A stretch of DNA of 30,657 bases from assembly GCA_037190175.1 (NCBI GenBank), contig JBBCJM010000052.1, positions 1 to 30,657 of the forward strand. Reading direction: 5' to 3'. This DNA comes from JBBCJM01 sp037190175. Its GTDB lineage: Bacteria; Pseudomonadota; Alphaproteobacteria; Rhodobacterales; Rhodobacteraceae. Under the pieces are notes generated by a model. That model was not told where the DNA came from. It ran no database searches and worked only from the letters and a program-made list of their open reading frames with translations. Within the stretch, counting starts at the first letter, position 1. Every line of letters starts with the position of its first letter. The translations under genes and the position numbers were made by a program. Below, piece after piece: positions 16,093 to 24,654 of the stretch.

Positions 16093-17556
16093 TCAGGCGT
16101 CGTCCAGCTGGCGGATGGGCATGAACCAGGCGAAGACCGCCCCGACCGCGACAAAGACCGCGATGGTCAGGTGGGCGGCCTGGAAGGCGGTCGAGAAGCC
16201 GGCCCCCGGAGCGGAGCCGTCCAGCGCCGCCAGCACCGATACGTCCCCCTGCAGCCCGGATCGCGCCAGGACGGCGAAGAAGACCGCGGTCACGACCGAG
16301 GCCCCGGTCGCCGCGCCCAGCGTCCGCGACATCTGCAGAACGCCCGACGCCGCGCCCAGGTTGGCCCCGCCGGCGGCGACCTGCACGGTCAGCTGCAGCA
16401 CGTTCATCACCGTGCCGAAGCAGATCGCGAAGGCCGCATACCAGACCGCCAGCCAGTAGCCCGGCGCCAGCCCGCCGTAGAGCGCGAAGAGCACGATCGC
16501 CGGCCCCAGCGCGGTCAGCCCCACCGAGGGGAAGATGCCCACCCGTCCGGTGCGGCTGACCAGCTGGCCGGTCACGATGGAACTCAGCGCCAGGCCGATG
16601 GTCAGCGTCATCAGATAGAAGGCGATGCCGGTCGGGGCGAGCCCGTGCTGGATGCTCAGATGCAACGGCGTGATCGTCACCGTGCCCATCATCGCGGCGC
16701 CGTGGCAGAAGGCGATCACCGCGCTGCGGCTGATCCCGGGACGGGCGATCACCTCGAGCTGGAACAGCGGCACCCGCACCCGCCGCTCGACCCGCCACAG
16801 CAGACCCAGCGCCAGAGCCGCCAGCGCCAGCCAGCCGGCCGACTGCGCCAGACCGGAGATCTGCGGCGTGCGGATGCCGTTCATCGCCAGGATGAAGGGC
16901 ACCACGAAGCCGGCAAACAGCAGGATGCCGGGAACATCCATGCCCGGCCGGCCCGAGGGAACCTGGGCGGTCTCCAGCCGCCGCAGCAGAACCAGCGCCC
17001 CCAGCGCCAGCACCGCCGGCGCCGCCATCAGATAGCGCCAGCCCAGATGCTCGGTCAGCAGGCCGCCGATCAGCGGGCCCAGCGTCGAGGCGCAGATGTT
17101 CACCGTGGCCAGATAGCCGTGGTAGCGGCCGCGGTCGCGGGCGGGGACCAGCTCGCCCACCAGCGCCAGCGACAGCGCCATCAGCCCACCGCCGCCCAGG
17201 CCCTGGATGAACCGCCCGGCGATCAGCGCCGGCAGGCTGCCCGCGGCGATGCAGATCGCAGCCCCGCCGATCACCACCGACAGCGACAGGACCAGCATCC
17301 GCCGGCGCCCGGCCAGATCGCCCAGCCGCCCGTAGACCGGCGTCGCCACCGCGGCGGCGACCAGATAGGCCACCACCGCCCATGGCACCAGCGTCACGTT
17401 GCCCAGATCCGCCGCGATGGCAGGCAGGGCCGTGGCGATCATCGTCTGGTCCGAGATCGAGATGAACATCGGCAGCATGATCGCCGGGAACAGCCGCAGC
17501 AGGAAACGCCTGCGGACGGACCAGGCCGCCGTAGGGTCCGCCCCCGGCTCGGCCAT
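16093..17556 (-). CDS. MFS transporter, DHA2 (14-TM) family
   Basis: 487 residues, strongly hydrophobic with about 14 membrane segments. Features of the EmrB/QacA branch are D36 in ISDQTMIATALPAIAADLG (TM1), motif A GRLGDLAGRRRML (76-88) after TM2, RFIQGLGGGGLMAL in TM4 and the antiporter-type TLGPLIGGLL in TM5. It probably exports a substrate, an intermediate or a toxic analogue with proton antiport in the inner membrane. It is the last gene of the tct-led run, 4 bases after the Ldh-family gene and 95 bases before the cupin operon promoter. A partner membrane-fusion protein is not encoded nearby, so it may act alone. Confidence 0.9.
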   Translation of the reverse strand: MAEPGADPTAAWSVRRRFLLRLFPAIMLPMFISISDQTMIATALPAIAADLGNVTLVPWAVVAYLVAAAVATPVYGRLGDLAGRRRMLVLSLSVVIGGAAICIAAGSLPALIAGRFIQGLGGGGLMALSLALVGELVPARDRGRYHGYLATVNICASTLGPLIGGLLTEHLGWRYLMAAPAVLALGALVLLRRLETAQVPSGRPGMDVPGILLFAGFVVPFILAMNGIRTPQISGLAQSAGWLALAALALGLLWRVERRVRVPLFQLEVIARPGISRSAVIAFCHGAAMMGTVTITPLHLSIQHGLAPTGIAFYLMTLTIGLALSSIVTGQLVSRTGRVGIFPSVGLTALGPAIVLFALYGGLAPGYWLAVWYAAFAICFGTVMNVLQLTVQVAAGGANLGAASGVLQMSRTLGAATGASVVTAVFFAVLARSGLQGDVSVLAALDGSAPGAGFSTAFQAAHLTIAVFVAVGAVFAWFMPIRQLDDA

Positions 17557-17560
17557 TCCG

Positions 17561-18643
17561 TCAGGCCCCGGTGCAGGGCTGGATCACGGGCGCCTTGCCG
17601 CCGCTGGCCCAGTCGGTCAGCGCGGCGTGCAGCGCCTCGTCGATGTCCACCACGTCCGCCTGCTGCTGGACCGCCCGCTGCCGGAAGGCCCGTTCCGAGG
17701 GCACCACGATCTCGCGCACCCCCTCGCGCAGCGGGACCGCCTTCAGGTCGCGCAGGAAATGCTCCAGGTGCTCCTCGAAGGCGCCCGCGGGCAGCAGCAG
17801 GTCCGGCTTCACCGCCAGGAAGAAGCCGGCATAGTCGCTGCTGAGCCCGCGCGGTAGATGCGCGCCGGCCATCAGCCCCAGGATCTGCACCACCAGCGCC
17901 AGCGCATAGCCCTTGTGCCCGCCGAAGGGCGCGACGCCGCCCTGGGCCGCCCGGGCGGCGTCGGTAGTGGGATTGCCCTCGGCGTCGAAGCCCACCCCTT
18001 CGGGCAGCGGCTCGCCGGTGCGGGCGTGCAACAGCACGTCGCCCCACATGATGGCCGAGGTGGACATGTCCACGATCACCGGGTTGGCGCCGCGGGTGGG
18101 AAAGGCAAAGCAGATCGGGTTGGTGCCCATCACCGCCCGCCGCCCCCCCGGCGGCAGCATGTGCGGCATCCCCGAGGTGGTGTGCAGCGCCACCAGCCCG
18201 GCCCGGGCCAGCGGCTCGACATAATGGGCGTTGCGGCCGCTGAAGGGGCAGTTGTTGACCCCCACCACGGCAAAGCCGGTGGCGCTGGCCTTTTCCAGCG
18301 CCACCTGGCTGGCGCGCCAGCAGGCCAGGTAGCCCACGTTGTTGCCCCCGTCGAGCAGCGCCGAGCTGGGCGTCTCGTGCAGGATGCGGATCGCCCGGCG
18401 CGGCTCGCGGGCGCGGGGTTCGTTGATGATGGCCAGCGCCCGGTTCAGCCCGGCGGGCTCATAGCCGTCCAGCGCGTTGGTCACGAGCTGCGCCTGGATG
18501 ATGTCGGCCTCCTCGGGCGAATAGCCCGCGCCGCACAGCGCCCGGCGCGTCAGCTCGCGCGCGCCCTCCACGGTCAGGCGCACCTTGCCGGGAAGCTGGT
18601 CCAGCCCGGTGCGGCTGGACGGTTTAACCTGGCTTTGTGCCAT
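17561..18643 (-). CDS. Ldh-family (malate/L-lactate dehydrogenase-like) oxidoreductase, catalytic His missing
   Basis: 360 residues with the overall MDH2/Ldh fold (AllD, DlgD, YlbC relatives): GGNNVGYLACWRASQ at about 99-113, MGTNPICFAFPTRGANPVIVDMSTSA (172-197) for NAD(P) and FGGHKGYALALVV near 257. The two histidines known to be catalytic in the family are not there: the SHG turn reads PAG (A64) and the NHFG motif reads CPFSG (P133). Thus the expected 2-hydroxy/2-oxo acid chemistry is doubtful; the protein may reduce an imine or C=C bond, or have lost activity. ATG at 18643 has AGGAGAG at ideal spacing and overlaps the MaoC gene by 20 bases. Confidence 0.85.
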   Translation of the reverse strand: MAQSQVKPSSRTGLDQLPGKVRLTVEGARELTRRALCGAGYSPEEADIIQAQLVTNALDGYEPAGLNRALAIINEPRAREPRRAIRILHETPSSALLDGGNNVGYLACWRASQVALEKASATGFAVVGVNNCPFSGRNAHYVEPLARAGLVALHTTSGMPHMLPPGGRRAVMGTNPICFAFPTRGANPVIVDMSTSAIMWGDVLLHARTGEPLPEGVGFDAEGNPTTDAARAAQGGVAPFGGHKGYALALVVQILGLMAGAHLPRGLSSDYAGFFLAVKPDLLLPAGAFEEHLEHFLRDLKAVPLREGVREIVVPSERAFRQRAVQQQADVVDIDEALHAALTDWASGGKAPVIQPCTGA

Positions 18644-19115
18644 CGTTCTCTCCTGGGTCTTGTCGCGCGCGGATCATGCGCAGCGCCGTGTAGGTGGTCA
18701 GGACTTCGCCGTCCTGGCGGATGATGCGGTGACGGAACCGGACCAGGCCGGTGCCGGGGCGGCTGGCGCTGCGCCGGGCCTCGATCACCTCGGCCTCGGA
18801 ATGCACGGTGTCGCCCACGCGGGCGGGCGAGGTGAACTCGACCTCCAGCGCCAAGAGCGCCAGCCCCGCGCCGCGGATCGGCCCCTGCGCGTTCAGCGCC
18901 TCGCAGAAGAGGAGCGGCAGCAGGCCCGGCACCGGCCGGGCATCCAGCACCGAGACCCGGCGTGCGAGTTCGACGTTGGTGAACAGCTCGCCCGTCATCC
19001 CCGAGGCGTTGACGAAGGCCACCAGGTCGGACTCGGTGATGGTGCGCCCCGCGGTGCGGTAGGTGGCGCCGACCGCGAAGTCCTCGAAATGGAAGCGGGG
19101 CTCGATCAGCTCCAT
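18624..19115 (-). CDS. MaoC-like hot-dog protein
   Basis: 163 residues with one hot-dog domain: YFEDF-like opening FHFEDFAVGATYRTAGRTITESDLVAFVN, then a helix region to about 85 and strands GLALLALEVEFTSPARVGDTVHSEAEV. Typical (R)-hydratases carry a GDxNPxH motif in the first helix. Here that place reads SGMTGELFTNVE, with neither the Asp nor the His. I recall a natural MaoC subgroup with this GMxxxLF pattern found beside CoA-transferases and acyl-CoA dehydrogenases, so this is probably not decay. Function could be hydration of an enoyl-CoA by other residues, or acyl-CoA binding. SD GGGAGG precedes the ATG at 19115. It sits between the ACAD and Ldh-family genes in one run. Confidence 0.82.
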   Translation of the reverse strand: MELIEPRFHFEDFAVGATYRTAGRTITESDLVAFVNASGMTGELFTNVELARRVSVLDARPVPGLLPLLFCEALNAQGPIRGAGLALLALEVEFTSPARVGDTVHSEAEVIEARRSASRPGTGLVRFRHRIIRQDGEVLTTYTALRMIRARQDPGENDGTKPG

Positions 19116-19148
19116 GCCCGGGCCTCCCGCGGGTATCGGTCCGGGGTG

Positions 19149-20315
19149 TCAGGCATGGGCCCGGCCCGGCCGGCCCAGCAGCGCGTTGCCGATGATGGTG
19201 CGCTGGATCTGGTTGGTGCCCTCGACGATCTGGGTAACCTTGGCGTCGCGCATGTAGCGGTTGATCGGGCTGTCGTTCGAGATGCCGGCGGCGCCGAACA
19301 GCTGTACCGCGTCGGTCGTCACCTTCATCGCCACGTCGGTGGCGAAGGCCTTGGCCATGGCCGCCTTCAGCGCCAGGTCCTGGCCGCGCTCGCCGCGGTC
19401 GACCATCGCGGCGGCGCTGTAGACCAGCACGCGGGCCGCCTCGGTCTGCATCGCCATCTCGGCCAGCATCCAGCGGATGCCCTGATTGTCGCTGACCTTC
19501 ATGCCGAAGGTGTGGCGGTTGGTCACGAACTCCATGGCATGGTCGATCGCGCCTTGGGCCAAGCCCACCGCGCGGGCGCCGATGATGGGGCGGAACTCGT
19601 TGAAGCCGGCCATCACCGCCTTGAACCCGCCGCCCTCGCTGCCGCCCAGCCGGTTCTCCTCGGGCACGAACAGGTCCTCGAAATAGAGCGGGCAAGACGG
19701 CAGGCCGCGCGCGCCCAGTTTGTCCTCCTTGGGGCCGATGGTCAGGCCCGGCGTCCCCTTCGGCACGATGAACAGGTTGACCGCATGGCGGCTGTCGTCC
19801 TGCCCCAGCTTGGCGGCCACCACGATGAAGTCGGCCACCGCGGCGTTGGTACACCAGATCTTGGCGCCGTTCAGCACATAGCCGCCCTCCACCGCCCGGG
19901 CGCGCGAGCGGATCCCCGCCACGTCCGAGCCGTTCTGCGGCTCGGTCACGGCGATGGAGGCGCGCAGGTCGCCCGAGCACAGCCCCGGCAGGTAGCGGGC
20001 GCGCTGCTCCTCGGTGCCGCCGTGGTAGAGCGCGCCGAACGGCCCCCACTGGGCGATCATCACATAGGCGGTGTTGTAGCAGACCCGGCACAGCTCCTCG
20101 GCCGCCACCGCGGCGGACAGGATGCTGCCCATGCCGCCATAGCTTTCGGGAAAGGGCAGCCGGAACAGGCCCAGCTCCTTCAGCAGGTCGAACATGTCCT
20201 GCGGATATTCGCCCGAACGGTCGATCTCGGCGGCCCGGCCCGCCACCCGCTCGCGCGCCACCCGGCGCACCAGTTGCTGGACGGCCAGCTGGTCGGCATC
20301 AAGTGCGAACTGCAC
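19149..20315 (-). CDS. acyl-CoA dehydrogenase (fourth)
   Basis: 388 residues if started at the GTG at 20315, which has GAAAGGA 8 bases upstream; an in-frame ATG at 20348 adds 11 residues and is possible. Domain order is standard: LPFPESYGGMG, then AVTEPQNGSDVAGIRSRA, LNGAKIWCTNAAVADFI, and the C-terminal VEGTNQIQRTIIG with catalytic E at about 365. This is the single-chain homotetrameric type, close to butyryl-/isobutyryl-/cyclic acyl-CoA dehydrogenases. It lies between tctA (54 bases after its stop) and the MaoC gene, linking uptake and first oxidation in one transcript. Confidence 0.9.
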   Translation of the reverse strand: MQFALDADQLAVQQLVRRVARERVAGRAAEIDRSGEYPQDMFDLLKELGLFRLPFPESYGGMGSILSAAVAAEELCRVCYNTAYVMIAQWGPFGALYHGGTEEQRARYLPGLCSGDLRASIAVTEPQNGSDVAGIRSRARAVEGGYVLNGAKIWCTNAAVADFIVVAAKLGQDDSRHAVNLFIVPKGTPGLTIGPKEDKLGARGLPSCPLYFEDLFVPEENRLGGSEGGGFKAVMAGFNEFRPIIGARAVGLAQGAIDHAMEFVTNRHTFGMKVSDNQGIRWMLAEMAMQTEAARVLVYSAAAMVDRGERGQDLALKAAMAKAFATDVAMKVTTDAVQLFGAAGISNDSPINRYMRDAKVTQIVEGTNQIQRTIIGNALLGRPGRAHA

Positions 20316-20369
20316 TGCTGTATTCCTTTCGAAGTCCACCCATTGCATCCGCCCCCCGGGGGAAGGCGG

Positions 20370-21878
20370 TCAGTCCTCGACGAAAACCTCGTCGCGCTTG
20401 CGGTTGATCGTCGGCAGCGTCACGACCAGGGCCGCCACCGCGGCGGTGGCCAGCAGGACGGCGCAGATCGGCTCGGTGACGAAGATCGTCATGTCGCCGC
20501 GCGAGAGCAGCATGGCGCGCCGCAGGTTCTCTTCCAGCATCGGCCCCAGGATGAAGCCCAGCACGAAGGGCGCGGGCTCGCAGTCGAGGCTGATCAGCAC
20601 GAAGCCCAGGAGACCGAAGAAGCTGATGTAGATCACGTCGAAGGTGCTCATCTGCAGGCCGTAGACCCCGATGGTGCAGAAGGCCATGATGCAGGGGAAC
20701 AGCACGAAATAGGGCACCCGCAGCAGCCGCACCCACAGCCCCACCAGCGGCAGGTTCAGCACCAGCAGCATCAGGTTGCCGATCCACATGCTGGCGATCA
20801 CCCCCCAGAAGAGCGCGGGGTGGTTGGTCATCACCGCCGGGCCCGGGACGATCCCCTGCATGATCAGCGCGCCCGCCATCAGCGCCATCACCGCATTGCC
20901 GGGGATGCCCAGCGTCAGCATCGGGATGAACGAGGTCTGCGAGCCGGCGTTGTTGGCGCTTTCCGGGGCGGCGACGCCCTCGATGGCGCCCTTGCCGAAC
21001 TCGGCCGCGTTGGGCGAGATCTTCTTTTCCACCGCATAGGCCGCGAAGGAGGACAACAGCGCCCCGCCGCCCGGCAGGATGCCCAGGAACGACCCGATCA
21101 GCGTGCCCCGCGTCACCGGCCCGACCGAGCGGCGCAGATCCTCGCGCGAGGGCATCAGGCCGTTGATCGGCTGGATGGTGATCTGGCGCTCGCGCTCGAA
21201 CTTCAGGTTGTTCAGGATCTCGCTGATGCCGAACATGCCGATGGCCAGGGCGACGAAGGCCACCCCCTCGCGCATCTCCACCGTGCCGAGGGTGAAGCGC
21301 GCGGCGCCGGTATAGATGTCGGTCCCGACCATTCCGAACATCACGCCGGCCAGGATCATCGCGACGGCCTTGACGAAGGACCCCCGCGCCAGCACCACCG
21401 AGGCGATGAGCCCCAGCACGATGAGCGAGAAATACTCCGCCGGGCCGAACATCAGCGCGACCTGGGTCAGCGGCGGCGCGAAGACGGCGATCACCAGCGT
21501 GGCAAAGCAGCCCGCCGCGAAGGAGCCGATGGCGGCGATGGCCAAGGCCGGCCCGGCCCGGCCGCGCCGCGCCATCTGATAGCCGTCGATGGTCGTCACC
21601 ACCGAGGCCGACTCGCCCGGCAGGTTCAGCAGGATCGCGGTGGTCGAGCCGCCGTACTGTGCGCCGTAGTAGATCCCCGACAGCATGATCAGCGCCGAGA
21701 CCGGCGAGAGGGAAAAGGTGATGGGCAGCAGCATGGCGATCGTCGCCGCCGGCCCCACCCCCGGCAGGATGCCGATCAGCGTGCCCAGGAGCGCCCCGAT
21801 CAGGCAGTAGCCCAGGTTGGCGAAGGTGAAAGCCGTCGTGAACCCCAGCGCGAGGTTGTCGAAGATAGCGAATTCCAT
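20370..21878 (-). CDS. tctA: TTT transporter large permease
   Basis: 502 residues with about 11-12 membrane segments. The two family repeats are clear: GTLIGILPGVGPAATIAMLLP (32-52) with GIYYGAQYGGSTTAILLNLPGE (68-89), and later GTLIGSFLGILPGGGAL with GSQTSFIPMLTLGIPGNAVMAL. TctA forms the transport channel that takes carboxylates from the TctC binding protein, driven by the ion gradient. SD TGAGGACACC precedes ATG 21878, 10 bases after the tctB stop. The substrate is set mainly by TctC. Confidence 0.95.
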   Translation of the reverse strand: MEFAIFDNLALGFTTAFTFANLGYCLIGALLGTLIGILPGVGPAATIAMLLPITFSLSPVSALIMLSGIYYGAQYGGSTTAILLNLPGESASVVTTIDGYQMARRGRAGPALAIAAIGSFAAGCFATLVIAVFAPPLTQVALMFGPAEYFSLIVLGLIASVVLARGSFVKAVAMILAGVMFGMVGTDIYTGAARFTLGTVEMREGVAFVALAIGMFGISEILNNLKFERERQITIQPINGLMPSREDLRRSVGPVTRGTLIGSFLGILPGGGALLSSFAAYAVEKKISPNAAEFGKGAIEGVAAPESANNAGSQTSFIPMLTLGIPGNAVMALMAGALIMQGIVPGPAVMTNHPALFWGVIASMWIGNLMLLVLNLPLVGLWVRLLRVPYFVLFPCIMAFCTIGVYGLQMSTFDVIYISFFGLLGFVLISLDCEPAPFVLGFILGPMLEENLRRAMLLSRGDMTIFVTEPICAVLLATAAVAALVVTLPTINRKRDEVFVED

Positions 21879-21888
21879 GCAGGTGTCC

Positions 21889-22344
21889 TCAGTGGTTCAG
21901 GGCCGGAGGCAGGACCGGAACCCCCAGATTCAGCCCCCAGACGAAGACGATCACGCAAAAGGCGGTCAGGCCCGCGGACAGCGGCAGCGCCAGGCGGAAG
22001 GTCATGCGGCGCGACGCGAATGCCGTCACCAGCGTGACCGTCAGGATCGTCAGGGCAAAACCCGCCACCCGGATCATCGCGACGAAGACGAGGGGCGCGA
22101 TGAGGATGAAGAACATGCCCCGCAGCGGCCAGGGGTCGATCCGCACCCGGGGAGAGACCAGGCTTTTCGCGATGATGACGACGGCCAGCACCCCCAGCAG
22201 CCCGCCGACGGCCAGCGGAAAGTAGCCCGGCCCCATTCTCGACGAACTGCCCGTGGGCAGCGTGTTCAGGGCGTAGAGCGAGAACACGGCGCTGATGGCA
22301 AGGAAGATGAGGCCCGAGGCGAGATCCCTGCGATTCACATTCAT
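21889..22344 (-). CDS. tctB: TTT transporter small permease
   Basis: 151 residues with four predicted membrane helices: LASGLIFLAISAVFSLYAL (8-26), FPLAVGGLLGVLAVVIIAKSL (42-62), MFFILIAPLVFVAMIRVAGF (76-95) and a last pair around LALPLSAGLTAFCVIVFVWGL. Low sequence conservation is normal for TctB; position between tctC and tctA and the topology identify it. A strong hairpin in the gap to tctC may set the lower expression of the membrane genes. Confidence 0.9.
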   Translation of the reverse strand: MNVNRRDLASGLIFLAISAVFSLYALNTLPTGSSSRMGPGYFPLAVGGLLGVLAVVIIAKSLVSPRVRIDPWPLRGMFFILIAPLVFVAMIRVAGFALTILTVTLVTAFASRRMTFRLALPLSAGLTAFCVIVFVWGLNLGVPVLPPALNH

Positions 22345-22382
22345 GACGAGATTCCCGTTGCTGTTGTCAGGATCGCAAGGGC

Positions 22383-22415
22383 GATCCGCCGCCGGAACGG
22401 CCAGGGCGGCGGATC
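22383..22415. repeat. stem-loop between tctC and tctB
   Basis: GATCCGCCGCC (22383-22393) and GGCGGCGGATC (22405-22415) are perfect 11-base arms with an 11-base loop. The hairpin lies 12 bases after the tctC stop in the transcript. No T-run follows, so it is more likely an RNA-stability or partial attenuation element that lets the binding protein be made in excess over the permeases. Confidence 0.6.
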
Positions 22416-22427
22416 ACGCGGACCCGG

Positions 22428-23399
22428 TTACTGGGGCTCGATGCCGATGGCCCGGATGAGCGCGCCCCACCTTTCGGCTTCCGAGGCGAGGAAGGCGCTG
22501 TATTCCTCGCCGGTCGAGGGATAGGGGATCAGGCCGTGCCCCGCCCGCGCCTCGATCACGGCGGGGTCGGCCGCCGCGTCCAGCACCGCCTTTTCCAGCC
22601 TGGCCAGGACCTCGGGCGGGGTGCCGGCCGGCGCCAGGATGCCCTGCCAGGCGGTGGCGGTCAGCTGGGGATAGCCCAGTTCGGCGAAGGTGGGCACGTC
22701 GGGCAGCTGCGGCGACCTTTCCTCGCTGGAGACCGCGAGGATCTTCAGCTGCCCGCCCTCGTGGAACGGGATCATCGAGGCGGCCGAGCCCATGGCGAAC
22801 TGGGTGCGCCCGGCGATCAGGTCGGGATACTGGCTGGCCCCGCCCGCATAGGGGATATGGATGGCCGAGGAGCCCAGCGCCTCCATCACCATCTCGCACA
22901 TGATATGGGTGATGTTGCCCACGCCCGAGGACGGGAAGCTCATCTGTCCGGGGTTGGCCTTCGCGTATTCGACGAATTCCTCGAACGTCGAGACCGGCAG
23001 CGAGGTGGTGACGGACAGCACCTGCGGCCCGGTCGCCGTGCGCGCGACCGGAACGAAGTCGTTGAACAGGTCGTAGTCGAGCTTGGCGTAGAGCGACAGG
23101 TTCAGCACCAGGTTGGACGAGTTGTAGATGACGGTATAGCCATCCGCCGCCGCCGCCGCGGCGCGCTGCGCGCCCAGGATGCTGCCCGCCCCGCCGATGT
23201 TCTCGATCACCACCGGCTGGCCCAGCGAACGGCTCATCGCCTCGCCGAAGATGCGCGCCGCCACGTCGACCGATCCGCCGGGGGCGAAGGGCGCGATGAT
23301 GGTGATGGGCTTGGTGGGATAGTCCTGCGCCGAGGCCGGCGCCCAGGCCATGCAGGCCATGGCGAATGCGCCGAGCATTGCCCTTAAGTTGAGGTTCAT
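22428..23399 (-). CDS. tctC: TTT periplasmic solute-binding protein
   Basis: 323 residues. Signal peptide of about 24 residues (basic start, AMLGAFAMACMAWAPASA core) and mature start QDYPTKPITIIAPFAPGGSVDVAARI, the typical Bug/TctC ligand loop. The second ligand loop AAAAADGYTVIYNSSN fits the family. It captures a carboxylate, for which the Bug backbone loops are general. ATG 23399 follows GGGAGGAGAAGG. It leads the run tctC-tctB-tctA-ACAD-MaoC-Ldh-MFS, so the imported acid is probably the module 2 substrate. Its mature N-terminus is the same eight residues as the orphan binding protein at 5387-6364. Confidence 0.94.
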   Translation of the reverse strand: MNLNLRAMLGAFAMACMAWAPASAQDYPTKPITIIAPFAPGGSVDVAARIFGEAMSRSLGQPVVIENIGGAGSILGAQRAAAAAADGYTVIYNSSNLVLNLSLYAKLDYDLFNDFVPVARTATGPQVLSVTTSLPVSTFEEFVEYAKANPGQMSFPSSGVGNITHIMCEMVMEALGSSAIHIPYAGGASQYPDLIAGRTQFAMGSAASMIPFHEGGQLKILAVSSEERSPQLPDVPTFAELGYPQLTATAWQGILAPAGTPPEVLARLEKAVLDAAADPAVIEARAGHGLIPYPSTGEEYSAFLASEAERWGALIRAIGIEPQ

Positions 23400-23490
23400 T
23401 CCTTCTCCTCCCTGTGAACGGAATATGAATCTGCTTGCACTCCGGCACCTCTGGATCGGGTAGCTAGAACAGGTCTCGTGCAGATGATGC

Positions 23491-24471
23491 CTATGCGGAA
23501 ACGACCACGACCTTTCCGGTCACGGCGCGGTCGGCGATGCGGCGCAGCGCCCGGCCCACCTCTTCCAGCGGATAGGAGGCCGAGATCAGCGGCTTCAGCC
23601 GGCCCTCGGCGATCCATCGCGCCATCGTCTCCATCTCCTCGATCGCGCCGGCCTTGTCGTGGCTGGCCGCGGTGCCGGCGGCCACGCCGATCACCGAACA
23701 GCCCTTGAGCAGCACCAGGTTCAGCGGAAAGCGGGGGATCGCGCCGGCGGCGAAGCCCACCACCAGATAGCGCCCGCCCCAGGCCATGCCGCGCAGCGCC
23801 GGCTCGGCCTGGTCGCCGCCCACCGGATCCACCACGACATCGACCCCGCGCCCCGCCGTCAGCTCGCGGATGCGCTCGCGCAAGGGCTCGGTGCTGTAGT
23901 TGATGGTCTCGGCGGCGCCGGCCCGGCGGCAGGCCTCCAGCTTTTCGGCGGTCGAGGCCGCGGCGATCACCCGGGCGCCCATCACCGCGGCCAGTTCCAC
24001 CGCCGCCAGCCCGACCCCGCCGGCGGCGCCCAGCACCAGCACGGTCTCGCCCGGTTGCAGCCCGGCGCGCCTGCGCAGCGCGTGATAGCTGGTGCCATAG
24101 GTGGTGGCGAAGGCGGCGCCGGTGGGGAAGTCCACCCCCTCGGGCAGGCGGATCGTCCGCCCGTCGGCCTGGCACAGCGCCTCTTCGGCAAAGGCGCCCA
24201 GCCGGCAGCGGCTGACCACCCGGTCGCCCGGGCGGAATTCGGTCACCTCGCGGCCCGTCTCGACCACCACGCCGGCCAGTTCCTGCCCCGGCACGAAGGG
24301 CGGCTCGGCCTTGTGCTGATACTGGTTGCGGATGGTCAGCACATCGGGAAAGTTCAGCCCTGCGGCCTTGACGGCGACGCGGAGCTCTCGGGGACCGGGG
24401 CGCGGCGCGGGCACCTCCTCGATCCGCAGGCTTTCCGGCTCGCCGAATTGGCGGCAGATGGCTGCACGCAT
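23491..24471 (-). CDS. NADPH:quinone oxidoreductase-like MDR protein
   Basis: 326 residues, zinc-free medium-chain reductase of the zeta-crystallin group. AAGLNFPDVLTIRNQYQ (37-53), PGQELAGVV (61-69), GAAGGVGLAAVELA (148-161) and a VDPVGGD substrate-side segment are all characteristic. Relatives reduce quinones or the C=C of enones and enoyl-CoA. ATG at 24471 is preceded by GGGGGAAGGAACGG. It lies 91 bases before tctC and is divergent from the CoA-transferase, with operator B in between. It could recycle a quinone from a hydroxylated ring or reduce an unsaturated acyl intermediate. Confidence 0.88.
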   Translation of the reverse strand: MRAAICRQFGEPESLRIEEVPAPRPGPRELRVAVKAAGLNFPDVLTIRNQYQHKAEPPFVPGQELAGVVVETGREVTEFRPGDRVVSRCRLGAFAEEALCQADGRTIRLPEGVDFPTGAAFATTYGTSYHALRRRAGLQPGETVLVLGAAGGVGLAAVELAAVMGARVIAAASTAEKLEACRRAGAAETINYSTEPLRERIRELTAGRGVDVVVDPVGGDQAEPALRGMAWGGRYLVVGFAAGAIPRFPLNLVLLKGCSVIGVAAGTAASHDKAGAIEEMETMARWIAEGRLKPLISASYPLEEVGRALRRIADRAVTGKVVVVSA

Positions 24472-24494
24472 CCGTTCCTTCCCCCTTCGCCCGA

Positions 24495-24533
24495 TTGATA
24501 TAGCCTCGGTACGGTTTTATTGGTAGGACCTTT
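24495..24533 (+). promoter_or_regulatory. promoter and operator B between MDR protein and CoA-transferase
   Basis: TTGATA (24495-24500), 17 bases and TATTGG (24518-24523) make a plausible plus-strand promoter for the CoA-transferase. The operator variant ATTGGT-AGG-ACCTTT (24519-24533) overlaps the -10. The core GGT-N3-ACC is kept but the outer arms are imperfect, so affinity may be lower than at the other sites. Position allows control of both divergent genes. Confidence 0.55.
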
Positions 24534-24654
24534 GATACTTTCGGTCAACCCTTCCAAGCGGCCCGACCGAAGTTCATCGCCGATGCCCGACCGGGAGGGC
24601 AGCTTGCCAACCCGGACCGCCGGCCCTACGAAACGTCTCGATGCGGGAGGAACG

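Noticed and set aside
18585..22037. A 1150-codon open frame on the plus strand
   Set aside because: It lies antisense to ACAD, MaoC, tctA and other well-supported genes; its composition (Arg, His, Gln, Gly, Asp rich) is typical of the complement of high-GC genes.
24520..24654. N-terminal extension of the plus-strand CoA-transferase from TTG 24520
   Set aside because: TTG lies inside the -10/operator, whereas ATG 24655 has a perfect GGGAGGA and the family N-terminus.
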